NCBI RefSeq assembly: GCF_019336435.1
Contig: NZ_JAHWXQ010000001.1
Span: 558,001 to 622,000 of the forward strand
DNA from: Pontibacter populi
Lineage (GTDB): Bacteria > Bacteroidota > Bacteroidia > Cytophagales > Hymenobacteraceae
Reading direction: 5' to 3'
DNA: 64,000 nt
In this document: positions 1 to 9,989 of the stretch, one piece after another
Numbering within the stretch: position 1 is the first letter of the stretch
Layout: each line of letters opens with the position of its first letter
Made by a program: the position numbers and the translations under genes
Notes under the pieces: generated by a model
Databases searched by the model: none
Told to the model about the DNA's origin: nothing
Seen by the model: the letters and a program-made list of their open reading frames with translations, nothing else

Positions 1-368
1 ACTTCTTCTTTCTTTTTGGTCTTCACCATGTTTACCGATTGCTCCACCAGGTCGCGCACCATGCTTTCCACGTCGCGGCCCACGTAGCCTACTTCGGTAA
101 ACTTAGACGCTTCCACTTTGGTGAAAGGCGCATCTGCAATTTTGGCAAGGCGGCGGGCAATTTCGGTTTTACCCACACCGGTTGCGCCTATCATCAGTAT
201 GTTATTCGGTACAATTTCTTTCTGGATGCTTGCATCGGCATTCATACGGCGCCAGCGGTTACGAAGCGCAATGGCTACGTTACGCTTGGCATCCTGCTGC
301 CCGATAATATATTTATCCAGCTCCGCTACGATCTGGGCTGGCGTTAAATGTTCTAAGGAATCTAACAT
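1..368 (-). CDS. hslU: HslU, ATPase subunit of HslUV protease (N-terminal part only)
   Basis: HslU is the AAA+ unfoldase that feeds substrates to the HslV peptidase in the cytoplasm. The 122 residues present begin [20 protein letters not shown] and carry the family's IIGQQDAKR segment (21-29), the NRWRRM segment, and a Walker A motif GATGVGKT at 61-68, followed by the conserved [13 protein letters not shown] stretch. The gene runs off the left edge, so the Walker B, sensor and C-terminal HslV-docking parts are not visible. It lies 50 bp downstream of the porQ-like gene on the same strand, with lon further upstream. The call rests on strong motif recognition; ClpX is excluded by the lack of a zinc-binding domain and by the HslU-type N-terminus. 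Confidence 0.95.
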   Translation of the reverse strand, partial: MLDSLEHLTPAQIVAELDKYIIGQQDAKRNVAIALRNRWRRMNADASIQKEIVPNNILMIGATGVGKTEIARRLAKIADAPFTKVEASKFTEVGYVGRDVESMVRDLVEQSVNMVKTKKKEE

Positions 369-418
369 CTTTAAATTTTTAAGTATAATAAAGTGGCTGC
401 AAACGATAGCAGCCGCTG

Positions 419-1462
419 CTATTCTGTGTTTTTACGTTTTAGTAAGGTGCCGGTATCGGTACTTATAGTTACATAATGGCCTGCGCCCGACGGATGATAA
501 AACGCACTGCTATAGTTCAGCTCAAAAGCCCGGACGCGCAGCATAGCTCCCAAAGAAAACCCTGCGCCACCTGCTTTGTTTTGCAACCTGAGTTCTTTAC
601 GACGCAAATGGTTGTAACCGGCACGTAACTGAAAGTTTTTGCTGAATATAAACTCGGTGCCAACTACAAAATGGCGCGCGATCTTATCTCCAGTTGTTTT
701 CTCCTCTTTTATCTCATTCCCGTTCGCATCTAACCGGCCTTTGGTATTCGGGTCCAGATATACAACGTCGAACTGGTAAAGATGGTGTGCTGTAACAGAT
801 AGCCGCACCGGCATGTGTTCCGGTTTGTAGCTGGCTCCCAGTTGCGCATCAAAAGGCATTGCCTGTCGTTCGCCGTCTTCAAAACGCTTTACCTGGTAAC
901 CGATGTTTTTAAAAGCCAGGCCAATTGTAAGATCGCGTTCCGGATGCTTAAATAAGCCACCTACATCAGCCAACAAGCCAACTGCTTTATTACCAGCTAT
1001 ACTTGATACCGCAAACTTGGCGGTGGCACCTATAGTAAAAGCTTCGGCCTGACTTGCATGGGTTAAACTAAGCGTATAATCGTTCACGGTAAAGCTGCCC
1101 TCTTCCATGCCGGTTGCGTCGCGCTGCACAAAATCGCCATAGTTCAGGTAGTTTATAGTTGCTGCCCAGCGCCCCAGTTTTTCGTGGTTAAAGGCATAAG
1201 CTATGTTGCTTTGCTTGATATCTGCCAGGAAACCGACATAACTCAAACTCAATTGCCGGTCCATTTCTGCGTTCAGCAAGGCCGGGTTGGCGTTTACCAT
1301 ATTCACATCATGCCCAAAAGAACTGACATTTATAGTTCCAAGCGCAGCCTGTTTGCCACTGGTTGGCAACTCCAGGTGCGTAAAACCACGCTGCCCTCCT
1401 ACCTGCGCCGCGAGCGGAAAGCTCAACAGCAAACAAAGTAAAAGGGCAGCCTGTGACTTCAT
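419..1462 (-). CDS. porQ: Type IX secretion system protein PorQ-like
   Basis: The 347-residue protein has a signal peptide (cleavage near AAQ, residue 20) followed by the pattern typical of Por[11 protein letters not shown], then [10 protein letters not shown] and an N-P-A-L-L motif near residues 58-62, then many short amphipathic strands as in outer-membrane beta-barrels of the PorV/FadL type. PorQ takes part in T9SS-dependent maturation and surface attachment of secreted proteins in Bacteroidota. The C-terminus ([14 protein letters not shown]) matches barrel-closing strands. It sits between lon and hslU on the same strand, separated from lon by a 73-bp spacer of short inverted word repeats. 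The family call is good; the specific role in this organism is inferred. Confidence 0.75.
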   Translation of the reverse strand: MKSQAALLLCLLLSFPLAAQVGGQRGFTHLELPTSGKQAALGTINVSSFGHDVNMVNANPALLNAEMDRQLSLSYVGFLADIKQSNIAYAFNHEKLGRWAATINYLNYGDFVQRDATGMEEGSFTVNDYTLSLTHASQAEAFTIGATAKFAVSSIAGNKAVGLLADVGGLFKHPERDLTIGLAFKNIGYQVKRFEDGERQAMPFDAQLGASYKPEHMPVRLSVTAHHLYQFDVVYLDPNTKGRLDANGNEIKEEKTTGDKIARHFVVGTEFIFSKNFQLRAGYNHLRRKELRLQNKAGGAGFSLGAMLRVRAFELNYSSAFYHPSGAGHYVTISTDTGTLLKRKNTE

Positions 1463-1472
1463 ATTTATTTAA

Positions 1473-1535
1473 TTGTTGATTGTTAATAGCTGATTGTTGT
1501 TTCCAATTTAACAATTAACAACCAGCAATCAGCAA
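1473..1535. repeat. Spacer of short inverted word repeats between lon and porQ
   Basis: The spacer is built of variants of TTGATTGTTAAT on the left and AACAATTAACAA / CAGCAATCAGCAATT on the right, which are reverse complements of each other with a few mismatches and a loop of about 10 bases. It could fold into an AT-rich hairpin in the lon-porQ transcript. Similar word-repeat spacers occur elsewhere in this window (for example 39568-39683 and 46912-47066). Confidence 0.6.
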
Positions 1536-4025
1536 TTATTCAACCTCCACTTTTCTATCTTCGGTTACGGTCAGGTCCAGTGGGTGCTTCACCTTTTCTT
1601 TCAGCAAAGCGATCTTCACTACTTCTTCCACGCGGTCCACATAGTGTATGGTCAGGCCTTTAATGTATTGCTCCGGTATCTCGTTTATGTCCTTGCGGTT
1701 TTTCTGGCAAAGAATAACATCCGTAATACCTGCGCGCTTGGCCGCCAGTATCTTCTCTTTGATACCACCCACCGGCAATACCTTACCGCGAAGCGTGATC
1801 TCACCGGTCATGGCCAGTTTAGGGCGTACTTTGCGCTGTGTGTAAACCGAGGCAATCGATGTAAAAATAGCGATACCTGCCGACGGACCGTCTTTTGGAA
1901 CAGCGCCTTCGGGGAAGTGGATATGCAGGTCGTACTGATCAAAAACGCGGTAATCGATATCTAATAACTGGTAGTGTGCCTTTAAATGTGACAGCGCCGT
2001 AACAGCTGACTCCTTCATCACATCACCCAACTGTCCAGATAAAGTCAACTTCCCTTTTCCTTTGCTGAGGATGGACTCTACAAACAGAATATCGCCACCA
2101 ACCGAGGTCCAGGCCAGGCCTGTAACTACACCAGCAGTACTGAAATCCTGGTAGATCTCTTTATCGAAGATCTCGGAACCCATGATCTTTACAACATCTT
2201 CCGGCTTAATGGTGGTGTTATACTCTTCTTCCATCGCCTTCAGTTTAGCTGTATTTCGTACCAGCTGGCCTATTTTACGCTCTAAACTTCTCACCCCGGA
2301 TTCGCGAGTATAATCTTCTATCACCTTCTGTAGCGTAGCTTTCGGCAGCTTCACATCTTCTTCTGCCAGACCATGATCTTTTACCTGCTTTGGTACCAGG
2401 TGGCGCTTAGCTATTTCCAGCTTCTCTTCCATGGTATAACCGGTCAGCTCGATGATCTCCATACGGTCGCGCAGGGCAGGCTGTATCGTATCCAGGGAGT
2501 TGGCAGTAGCTATGAAAAGAACCTTAGACAGGTCATACTCCACATCCAGGTAGTTATCCATAAACGTATGGTTCTGCTCCGGATCCAGCACTTCCAGCAA
2601 CGCAGACGACGGATCGCCACGGAAATCTGAAGCCAGTTTATCGATCTCATCCAGGATGATAACCGGATTACCGGAACCTACTTTTTTGATCTGGCTGATG
2701 ATCTTGCCCGGCATAGCGCCCACATAGGTTCTGCGGTGACCACGAATTTCTGCTTCGTCTCTAACACCACCCAGTGACATTCTGACATATTTACGACCTA
2801 AAGCAGTAGCTATGGAACGACCCAGCGATGTTTTACCAACACCCGGAGGTCCGTAAAGGCAAAGGATCGGTGCCTTCATGTCATTTTTCAGTTTCAGAAC
2901 AGCCAGATATTCCAGGATGCGTTCCTTTACTTTCTCCAGGCCATAGTGGTCTGTGTCGAGTATCTTTTTGGTACGCTTCAGATTAAAATTGTCCTTGGTA
3001 TAGTCTTCCCACGGAAGGTCCAGCAGAAACTCGATATAGTTTACGGCCACCGGGTACTCAGCCGACTGCGGGTTAAGGCGGGCCAGCTTATCTATTTCTT
3101 TCTTAAAGTGTTTGGCAACAGCTTCGGGCCACTTCTTTTTGGCAGAACGATCCCTGAAACGTTCGATCTCCTGGTCCGGACTCTCCTGACCCAGCTCATC
3201 CTGCAATACTTTTATCTGCTGGCGCAGGAAATAATCGCGCTGCTGCTGGTCAATATCAGTATGCACCTTGGTGTGGATCTCCTGCTTTAGCTCAAGCAAC
3301 TGTACTTCGCGCAACATAAGTTGCAGAAGCTGTGTGCCGCGCTCGGTTCCGTCGTTCACCTCCAGAAGCTGCTGCTTCTGAGCCACTTCCACGTTCAGAT
3401 TACTCGACAGGAAATGTGTCAGGAAACTTGGGCTGTCGATATTATCTAAAGCAACCTGTGCTTCTTGTGGTATTTCAGGGTTCAGTTTCAGTATTTTGGC
3501 AGCCGCATCTTTCAGCGACTGTACCAGCGCCTTTACCTCCTTATTTTTCTTGTTAAGGTTGGTTTCTTTGCAGTAGCTAACACGGGCCGTCAGGTAAGGA
3601 TCTTCCTGAATTATCTCGTCTATCTGGAAACGGCTATGCCCCTGTATAATGATGGTTGTATTGCCATCCGGCAGCACAAGCACCTTTAATATGCGGGCAA
3701 CCGTACCTACATTAAACAGGTCTTCCGGAGACGGATCGTCAGCATTGGTATTTTTCTGGGCTACTACCCCAATTGTTTTATCGCCTTTATAAGCTTTGCG
3801 CACCAAACGCACCGATTTTTTTCGGCTAACAGTAATTGGCAGCACCACACCAGGGAAAAGCACGGTATTACGAACGGCAAGTATGGGCAGTTCAGATGGC
3901 AGCTCCTCTGCAGGTATTTCTTCTTCAGGGTCTGTAGTTATGATTGGAATCAGCTCTTCGTTTTCGTTTTCTGAAGCTGAGCTAAGTAAGAGGTTATGCA
4001 GAAAGTTATTCAAGGTATACTTCAT
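1536..4025 (-). CDS. lon: ATP-dependent endopeptidase Lon
   Basis: Lon degrades misfolded and regulatory proteins in the cytoplasm. With the start at ATG 4025 the protein is 829 residues: an acidic leader (about 15-45), the LON substrate-binding domain (46-250) beginning [13 protein letters not shown], a coiled helical region, the AAA+ module with Walker A GPPGVGKT at 392-399 and Walker B VIILDEID near 455-462, and the C-terminal protease with the catalytic dyad Ser715 (KDGPSAG) and Lys758 (GGIKEK). A longer in-frame reading adds 37 residues but these look unlike any Lon N-terminus, so the MKYTL start is preferred. The gene contains no copy of the TATAGTT word that is common elsewhere in the window. 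Confidence 0.97.
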   Translation of the reverse strand: MKYTLNNFLHNLLLSSASENENEELIPIITTDPEEEIPAEELPSELPILAVRNTVLFPGVVLPITVSRKKSVRLVRKAYKGDKTIGVVAQKNTNADDPSPEDLFNVGTVARILKVLVLPDGNTTIIIQGHSRFQIDEIIQEDPYLTARVSYCKETNLNKKNKEVKALVQSLKDAAAKILKLNPEIPQEAQVALDNIDSPSFLTHFLSSNLNVEVAQKQQLLEVNDGTERGTQLLQLMLREVQLLELKQEIHTKVHTDIDQQQRDYFLRQQIKVLQDELGQESPDQEIERFRDRSAKKKWPEAVAKHFKKEIDKLARLNPQSAEYPVAVNYIEFLLDLPWEDYTKDNFNLKRTKKILDTDHYGLEKVKERILEYLAVLKLKNDMKAPILCLYGPPGVGKTSLGRSIATALGRKYVRMSLGGVRDEAEIRGHRRTYVGAMPGKIISQIKKVGSGNPVIILDEIDKLASDFRGDPSSALLEVLDPEQNHTFMDNYLDVEYDLSKVLFIATANSLDTIQPALRDRMEIIELTGYTMEEKLEIAKRHLVPKQVKDHGLAEEDVKLPKATLQKVIEDYTRESGVRSLERKIGQLVRNTAKLKAMEEEYNTTIKPEDVVKIMGSEIFDKEIYQDFSTAGVVTGLAWTSVGGDILFVESILSKGKGKLTLSGQLGDVMKESAVTALSHLKAHYQLLDIDYRVFDQYDLHIHFPEGAVPKDGPSAGIAIFTSIASVYTQRKVRPKLAMTGEITLRGKVLPVGGIKEKILAAKRAGITDVILCQKNRKDINEIPEQYIKGLTIHYVDRVEEVVKIALLKEKVKHPLDLTVTEDRKVEVE

Positions 4026-4216
4026 AGTAAGTGTCAATGCCAGAATGACATAAAAAGGCCACACATATGGCGTTTTTTGAATTGCAGTACTATAGTCAAG
4101 ACTTGTGCCAACTATAGTTAGCTGCAGCAATAGCAAGCGTTAAAGTTATCAGGTATTTTGCCCAAAATAAAATGACATCACAGCTATTTCATTACAAAAA
4201 TATAGTTTAAAAGTAA

Positions 4217-4224
4217 TATCTTTG
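4217..4224 (+). promoter_or_regulatory. Candidate Bacteroidota -7 element (TATCTTTG)
   Basis: TATCTTTG fits the Bacteroidota sigma-A -7 consensus TAnnTTTG and lies 26 bases before the start of the PorE-like gene at 4251. No good TTTG -33 box is present at the expected spacing, so support is only partial. Confidence 0.45.
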
Positions 4225-4250
4225 AGCGTCAGGTAAAAACAAGATGGATA

Positions 4251-6230
4251 ATGAATAGATTATACCTGCTGGTGTTATTTTTTATACTTGTACCGGCGCT
4301 TTGCCAGGCCCAGGAGTATAAACACATTCCCCTTGACACGGAGCCAGGAATAAAGGTGCATAAAAAAGCACCGAAACAAGAAGTTCAGATCACTTTCCCG
4401 AACCTGAACAAATTACCCTATTACCACGACGAAAAAAAGCTGGCTGCGATCCAAAAGCTTGAAAAGAAACGCCGCTACAACGAAGTGCTTCCCCTGCTCG
4501 AAGCGTACGTAAACAACTTCGGCATCGAGAACTTTTACAAAGACACCCCCCTGATCTGGCGTCTTGGCCAGTTACTCGAAAAACAGGACCAGCCTGAAAA
4601 AGCCAAAGCACTTTACCGCATGGTGCTAAAGCATCATCGCTCCGATGTGCGGCGCGTGTATTCTTACTACGACTCGCTGGAGCAGAACACAAAAGACTAC
4701 TACGTTCCGCTAAAACATTATTATGAGCTCGTAGAATACCGTAAATCTGTCGCTTCGTTTCAGCCACCTAAAGGCGTGTATCTTAACATGGGCAACGCGA
4801 TAAACTCTCCTTTTGAAGATTACGGCCCAACTATAAATTCTGAAGACGAAGTACTGATCTTTACCTCGCAGCGCAACACACAAGGCATTAACGGGCGCGC
4901 CAACGAAGACCTGTTCTACTCCCGCCAGGAAAACGGTTACTGGGAAGCTGCCCAATCTTTCGGGAAACCAATCAACAGCATTTACAACGAAGGATCGGCC
5001 TGCCTGAGCCGCGATGGAAACACGCTTTACTTTGCCCGTTGTGAATCACCGGATGGTTTTGGTAACTGCGATATTTATGTAGCTACCAAACAGGCAGACG
5101 GCACCTGGGGTAATATTAAGAACCTGGGCGCTGGTGTAAATTCATCGTCCTGGGACTCACAGCCAACGTTAACAGCCGGTGAGGACACTATCTACTTTGC
5201 ATCTGACAGGTTAGGTGGCTTTGGTTTATCTGACATTTACTACACGCATAAAAACAAGAAAGGCGAGTGGCAGAAAGCTGAGAATGCGGGCCCGATCATA
5301 AATACCCGTGAAAGCGAAGTAAGCCCGTTTTTCCATCCGCTTTACCAGGTTTTGTATTTTAGCTCGCGCGGGCAACTATACAACTTCGGCGATTTCGATA
5401 TTTATAAAACCTACCGTGTTGGTGGCCAATGGCAGGAACCCCGAAACATTGGCCCTTTGGTAAATGGCCGTGGCAGCGAATACTATTTTGCCATCGATTC
5501 TAAATCGAAGAACCTGTATTATGCCCGCTCCGAAGCCAGCGACCTGCATAACCTCGATCTTTTCTCGTTTCCGTTACCCATGGAGGCACACCCGCTGGCT
5601 GTAACTAAAATTGAGGGCACACTTGTCGATTCTGTTACACAAAAACCCCTTTCGGGCATTATCTCCGTTATCGACCTGGAAAATGGCATTGAAATATCGT
5701 CCAAATACATTCGCCCGGATGGTACATTTGAGTTTGACCTGATCGACAATACCAAGTACATGATGCTGATCCAGAGCCCGGACTTCTTTACGATAGAACG
5801 TGAGCTCTCGCTACAGCAGGATACGGCATTTCAGATCATGACCACGCTGATAGACTATAGTGTACCAATGGTTTTCAGGAACATTGAATTTGACCAGGCC
5901 CAGTCAGATATAAAAGAGGAAATGAAACCGATCCTGGATGAAGTGGCGCTCTTCCTGGTAGATCATCCAACCTTTAAACTGGAAATTTCAGGCCACACCG
6001 ATGCTGCCGGCAACCCAGAGTTTAACCTTGCCCTATCACAGGACCGTGCAGATGCCATCCGGAAATACATTGAAGAAAAGGGAAACATTGCACGGGGCCG
6101 CATAGAATCGTTCGGGTTTGGTAGTACCAAGCCGCTACGCGAAGAAAAGACTGAAGATGACCGACGCATAAACCGCCGCGTAGAATTTAAGGTAATTAAA
6201 CCTGAAAAGTTAGACAGAAACGGCCGATAA
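4251..6230 (+). CDS. OmpA-family protein with TPR, beta-propeller and carboxypeptidase-regulatory-like domains (PorE-like)
   Basis: This 659-residue exported protein has a signal peptide (1-20, ending CQA-QE), a TPR-like helical region (about 60-160), WD40-like PD40 propeller repeats (about 195-430, with several NEDLFYS / CDIYVA / LSDIYY blade motifs), a carboxypeptidase-regulatory-like beta domain (about 453-540, beginning IEGTLVDSVTQKPLSG) and an OmpA peptidoglycan-binding domain (about 545-650) with SGHTDAAGN...LSQDRA. This domain order is that of Porphyromonas PorE, which links T9SS components to peptidoglycan. Bacteroidota encode several similar proteins, so assignment to PorE itself is an inference. 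The DUF4184 gene follows 14 bp downstream on the same strand. Confidence 0.8.
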   Translation: MNRLYLLVLFFILVPALCQAQEYKHIPLDTEPGIKVHKKAPKQEVQITFPNLNKLPYYHDEKKLAAIQKLEKKRRYNEVLPLLEAYVNNFGIENFYKDTPLIWRLGQLLEKQDQPEKAKALYRMVLKHHRSDVRRVYSYYDSLEQNTKDYYVPLKHYYELVEYRKSVASFQPPKGVYLNMGNAINSPFEDYGPTINSEDEVLIFTSQRNTQGINGRANEDLFYSRQENGYWEAAQSFGKPINSIYNEGSACLSRDGNTLYFARCESPDGFGNCDIYVATKQADGTWGNIKNLGAGVNSSSWDSQPTLTAGEDTIYFASDRLGGFGLSDIYYTHKNKKGEWQKAENAGPIINTRESEVSPFFHPLYQVLYFSSRGQLYNFGDFDIYKTYRVGGQWQEPRNIGPLVNGRGSEYYFAIDSKSKNLYYARSEASDLHNLDLFSFPLPMEAHPLAVTKIEGTLVDSVTQKPLSGIISVIDLENGIEISSKYIRPDGTFEFDLIDNTKYMMLIQSPDFFTIERELSLQQDTAFQIMTTLIDYSVPMVFRNIEFDQAQSDIKEEMKPILDEVALFLVDHPTFKLEISGHTDAAGNPEFNLALSQDRADAIRKYIEEKGNIARGRIESFGFGSTKPLREEKTEDDRRINRRVEFKVIKPEKLDRNGR

Positions 6231-6244
6231 AGCGTTACAACGGT

Positions 6245-6997
6245 ATGCCTTTTACAGCCGCTCACCCTGCTCTTATTTTACCCCTGTTACGTCTTAAAAG
6301 CCGTTGGCTCTCAACCACCGGGCTTATTGTGGGCAGTATTGCCCCGGACTTTGCCTACTTTTTACCGTATCGTAGCTACGGAAGCCTCAGCCATTCATTC
6401 AAAGGCCTTTTAGTGTTCGATCTGCCGATGGCCATAGTTCTGGCCATCGTTTTTCATGTGTTTGTAAGGGAGCAGGCAGTTAATAATTTACCGGAATATT
6501 TTAGGGAGCGGGCATTGGCTGTAAAGCCTGTAAAAATCGGTAGGTATCTGCTAAAGAACTGGCTGATTTTTGCCGTTTCAGCACTCATCGGCTCTTTCAC
6601 ACATTTGTTCTGGGACAGCTTTACCCATGCCAACGAATATTTTGTCCGGAACTATAGTTTCCTTTTAACGCCTGTTTCGCTGGGCTTTATTGAGTTGCCG
6701 CTTTCACGGGTTATTCAGCACACGAGTACGTTTGTGGGGCTGGCGGCTATTGGCTGGTACCTCACCACCCTGCCAACTATAGAAATAAAGAATAGTAACT
6801 GGTTTTCCTGGATGCCTTACTGGATATTTATCGGCTTTATGGGGGCTGTATTTATGCTACTCAACCTACCACGGAGTTTAGGAATCAGCGACCTCGAAAA
6901 GTTGGTTATCCCATTTTTAACGGGTAACCTGTTCGCTGGTATTCTACTGGGGGTACTTTACAAACTGAACGCTCTTTTCAGGACCACCCGAAACTAG
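6245..6997 (+). CDS. DUF4184 family integral membrane protein
   Basis: The 250-residue protein begins MPFTAAHPALILPL, the signature start of the DUF4184 family, and has a conserved PDFAYF motif (about 34-39) plus HLFWDSFTH (about 122-130), whose His/Asp residues suggest a metal-dependent or zinc-bound membrane site. I count five or six hydrophobic segments spread over the length. The family's function is unknown. It follows the PorE-like gene by 14 bp, so co-transcription is likely. Its stop codon shares the four bases CTAG with the stop of the convergent DUF6702 gene. Confidence 0.85.
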   Translation: MPFTAAHPALILPLLRLKSRWLSTTGLIVGSIAPDFAYFLPYRSYGSLSHSFKGLLVFDLPMAIVLAIVFHVFVREQAVNNLPEYFRERALAVKPVKIGRYLLKNWLIFAVSALIGSFTHLFWDSFTHANEYFVRNYSFLLTPVSLGFIELPLSRVIQHTSTFVGLAAIGWYLTTLPTIEIKNSNWFSWMPYWIFIGFMGAVFMLLNLPRSLGISDLEKLVIPFLTGNLFAGILLGVLYKLNALFRTTRN

Positions 6998-7494
6998 AAG
7001 GAAAGCTTTTTACTGGTGTCGCTTTTCTGTAGCAGCATGCTGTGCATTTCGCCTTTATAGTCCAGGTTTACAATGTTCATCTGGTCATCAAAAAGCTCTG
7101 TAAGCACGGTGTTCTGTATGTATAGTTGCGAAAGGGAAGCTTGCTGCACCGGTACTTCAAAATACATCCATACTACATCTGCATCTTCTTCGGAGCCAAC
7201 AAAACGCTGCTTCAGTGGCTTGCCTTTTGCCAGCTCAAACTTCATGGTTGCCGCCAGGTAGCTGGCCAGCTGTTGTTTTATAGTTTCTGAAGCCGGGTCG
7301 TAACTGACTTTGGTCTTGTTCCTTTTTGAAAGCGCACTTTCCAGATCATCAGTAAACACTTTAATGGCAACCTGCAGGCTTTGCGTACGCGGGTTAAACT
7401 TGATATCGGCGATGCTGGCGTGATAGTCGTGGGCCATAGTTACCGTACTTGCCAAAAGGCAAACGATAGCTGTCAGTAGAAATTTATAGTTCAT
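6994..7494 (-). CDS. DUF6702 family secreted protein
   Basis: The 166-residue protein has a signal peptide (1-21, cleaved near TMA-HDYH) and then the DUF6702 pattern: HxYHASIADIKFN at the mature N-terminus, a predicted Ig-like or beta-sandwich fold, and the conserved AIKVFTDDLESAL segment. Its role is unknown; the family is common in Bacteroidota, often next to peptidases or envelope genes. It is the last gene of a minus-strand run dxr-rseP-LysM-DUF6702, lying 8 bp after the LysM gene, which suggests co-transcription. The call is based on remembered family sequence features. Confidence 0.75.
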   Translation of the reverse strand: MNYKFLLTAIVCLLASTVTMAHDYHASIADIKFNPRTQSLQVAIKVFTDDLESALSKRNKTKVSYDPASETIKQQLASYLAATMKFELAKGKPLKQRFVGSEEDADVVWMYFEVPVQQASLSQLYIQNTVLTELFDDQMNIVNLDYKGEMHSMLLQKSDTSKKLSF

Positions 7495-7502
7495 GGTGGT
7501 AA

Positions 7503-8615
7503 TTACCTGTGAGAAGGCGGCAGGTCAGCCAGTACGCGCTGTGCCATGTTCGGCATGTTATCGCTAACTATACGTTGCACATCGTTCATGCTGGAGTGGT
7601 AAGGCACTTTTACCTTATTACCCGACACCAACTCGCCTTTGTTGTTATAGATCGAATAATGAACCAGGAAATCGCGCTCATAGTTCAGCGCCGCACGGTC
7701 CAGGCAATGCTCATAGTTGGTCTTTACTTCAAACTGGTTGATGAACACATAATAATCGATGCCATACTGGTTGTTGAAGTAACTATAGAACTGCGGGTCC
7801 TTTACCTTCACGCCAAAATGCTTGTTCGGGTCTTTTGAAGCAGGTACTGGTCCGGTCTCTTTTTCCGCGCCAAGCTTACCTTTCTGGTTATTTACCCAGT
7901 TCAGCACCCCGCCTTTTTGCTCTTCCACTTCCGGCTGCGTGTTGTATCTCGATTTCTTGTTATCCTGGTAACTATAGCTCAACGATTTATAAAGTCTGCT
8001 CAAATCGCTCACGCTATCGCGGTAAACTCCTCCCAGCAAATGGATTGTTTCGTAGCCATCCGGGGCCAGCATAGCATTCAGGCGGTTCCGGAAAGCATAA
8101 CGCACATCCTGGCGCGGAATCTTAGACTGGCGCGCAATCTCTTCGTCAGCATCTGAGAAGTAAAGGTGCGGGTCGAATGGCACGACCAATACGCGTTGTT
8201 TTGTTTTACTGGCTGCAGTAGTTGGCTTTGGCGAGGCAGAGGCTGACGTGCTGACTGGTGATGTTGCTGGCGTAGCTATAGTTTGCTTAGGTGCCGTTTT
8301 AGCTGCTGGTTTTGGAGTAGCAGCAGGTTTGGCTGCAACTATAGTTTTATCTTTTGCAGGATTTTTAAGGTAGAGCGTCTGCCCTATTTGCAATGTGTTG
8401 TTATTCCATTTCTGGAGAGAATCGAGCGGAACCTGGAAGCGACGCGAAAGGCTGTAGTAGGTATTGCCTTGCTGTACCCTGTAAACGCTGTCGCTTTGGA
8501 GAGCGACAGCGTTCTGGGTTATAGTTTGTAGCCGGGCAGCCGGGCTGGCTGTGGCTAAGGTAAAGGCAAAAAGAAAAAAGGCACTGGTAATAATAACTGT
8601 AACGAAGGCTTTCAT
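7503..8615 (-). CDS. LysM peptidoglycan-binding domain protein, exported
   Basis: This 370-residue protein carries an N-terminal signal peptide (about 1-24), a single LysM domain at about 43-84 (YRVQQGNTYYSLSRRF ... LQIGQTLYLK), then a Pro/Ala/Thr/Lys-rich linker (about 88-140) and a C-terminal domain of about 230 residues starting RVLVVPFDPHLYFSD that I do not recognise beyond its recurrence in Bacteroidota LysM proteins. LysM binds peptidoglycan glycan strands, so a periplasmic role is likely. It lies 11 bp downstream of rseP and 8 bp upstream of DUF6702, consistent with one operon. TATAGTT words fall inside the linker coding region. Confidence 0.82.
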   Translation of the reverse strand: MKAFVTVIITSAFFLFAFTLATASPAARLQTITQNAVALQSDSVYRVQQGNTYYSLSRRFQVPLDSLQKWNNNTLQIGQTLYLKNPAKDKTIVAAKPAATPKPAAKTAPKQTIATPATSPVSTSASASPKPTTAASKTKQRVLVVPFDPHLYFSDADEEIARQSKIPRQDVRYAFRNRLNAMLAPDGYETIHLLGGVYRDSVSDLSRLYKSLSYSYQDNKKSRYNTQPEVEEQKGGVLNWVNNQKGKLGAEKETGPVPASKDPNKHFGVKVKDPQFYSYFNNQYGIDYYVFINQFEVKTNYEHCLDRAALNYERDFLVHYSIYNNKGELVSGNKVKVPYHSSMNDVQRIVSDNMPNMAQRVLADLPPSHR

Positions 8616-8626
8616 TTGAAATCTTT

Positions 8627-9940
8627 TTAGAAGATCAACTTGAACACATCGTTAAATATAGCAAAAGCCATTAAGCCTAACAACAATACCATACCCACTT
8701 TCTGGGCGTTTTCTAAGAAAGTATCCGACGGCTTACGGCCGCTTATCATCTCGTAAGTAAGGAACATCACGTGTCCGCCATCCAGGGCAGGAATTGGCAG
8801 GAAGTTCATGAAAGCCAACACCATAGACAGCATAGCTGTAATAGACCAGAACTTGTACCAGTTAAAAGTATCACCAAAGATCTGTGCGATACCGATCGGG
8901 CCGCTCACAGACTTTGAAGCCGAAACCTCCCCACGGAAGATCTTGCCAAAGCCTTTCAGGTTAGCTGTAATTACACCAAATGCCTGCTCGGTACCAGCCG
9001 GAATGGCCTCGCCGATGCTATACTCTTTGGTAGCATAGTTAAGCAATGGCTTCTGCTGAAACCCGATCGTTCCATCCGGCTCTACCTGTGCTTTCAGATC
9101 GATAATTTCATCGCCACGTTCTACTTTCATGGTTACCTGTTTGCCGGCATTCTTCTCCAATAGTTGTTTAAACTCATCAAAGAACCTGGCCTCCTGTCCG
9201 TTAACTGAAAGTATAAAATCGCCTGGCTTTAAACCGGCGTCAGCGGCATTGCTTCCTGCCACCACCATATCAACCATAAATGGCTGGCGCGGCTGCACGA
9301 AAAGCATACGCTCTTCTTTATCAGCCAGCTTATCCATCAGGTCAACCGGCACTGGTATCTTTACCTGCTCGCCGTTGCGCTCTACTGTATAAAATGAACC
9401 GCGGTCCAACAGGGCATCCAGCGAATAAACATCATTGAATTTCTCCAGCGGCTTGCCATTTACAGCTACAATCTTGTCGCCGGTCTGGAAACCGATCTCT
9501 TTACCGATCTCGTTTGGCACCACGCCATATTTCACTTCCTGGGCTGGCAAATAGCTTTCGCCATAGTTGTAGGTCAGGAAAATATAGATAACGATACCTG
9601 TGATCACGTTTACAATAATACCGCCCATCATAACTATAAGGCGCTGCCAGGCTGGTTTCGCTCTGAATTCCCATGGTTTCGGCTCTTCTTTCAGAGCTTC
9701 AGTATCCATCGATTCGTCTACCATACCAGAAATCTTCACAAAACCACCCAGCGGGATCAGGCCCAGCATATACTCTGTTTCGCCTATCTTTTTACTGAAA
9801 ACTTTGGGTGGAAAACCGATCGCGTACTTCTCTACGCGCATGCCAAACCACTTTGCTGTGAGCATGTGCCCCAACTCGTGTAAACCAACTAAAATTGTAA
9901 GGCCCAGAATAAGCTGGGCAACCATGATTACTATGTCCAT
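8627..9940 (-). CDS. rseP: RIP metalloprotease RseP (site-2 protease)
   Basis: RseP cleaves anti-sigma factors and signal-peptide remnants within the inner membrane. The 437-residue protein has the zinc-binding HELGH at residues 21-25 in the first transmembrane helix, two PDZ domains between about 120 and 320 (the second containing GSNAADAGLKPGDFILSVNG), and the third zinc ligand in the NFLPIPALDGGH motif near residue 385. A final membrane segment ends the protein. It follows dxr by 49 bp on the same strand, a pairing common in bacteria. All catalytic features are present and the length is typical for Bacteroidota, which have two PDZ domains. Confidence 0.96.
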   Translation of the reverse strand: MDIVIMVAQLILGLTILVGLHELGHMLTAKWFGMRVEKYAIGFPPKVFSKKIGETEYMLGLIPLGGFVKISGMVDESMDTEALKEEPKPWEFRAKPAWQRLIVMMGGIIVNVITGIVIYIFLTYNYGESYLPAQEVKYGVVPNEIGKEIGFQTGDKIVAVNGKPLEKFNDVYSLDALLDRGSFYTVERNGEQVKIPVPVDLMDKLADKEERMLFVQPRQPFMVDMVVAGSNAADAGLKPGDFILSVNGQEARFFDEFKQLLEKNAGKQVTMKVERGDEIIDLKAQVEPDGTIGFQQKPLLNYATKEYSIGEAIPAGTEQAFGVITANLKGFGKIFRGEVSASKSVSGPIGIAQIFGDTFNWYKFWSITAMLSMVLAFMNFLPIPALDGGHVMFLTYEMISGRKPSDTFLENAQKVGMVLLLGLMAFAIFNDVFKLIF

Positions 9941-9989
9941 CTAAGAAAAAATATGCAAGTATAATTTGTGTTAAAGAACCGATGTCTGG

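Noticed and set aside
4026-4136. Extended N-terminus of Lon
   Set aside because: The extra 37 residues are not Lon-like; ATG 4025 gives the expected start of the family.
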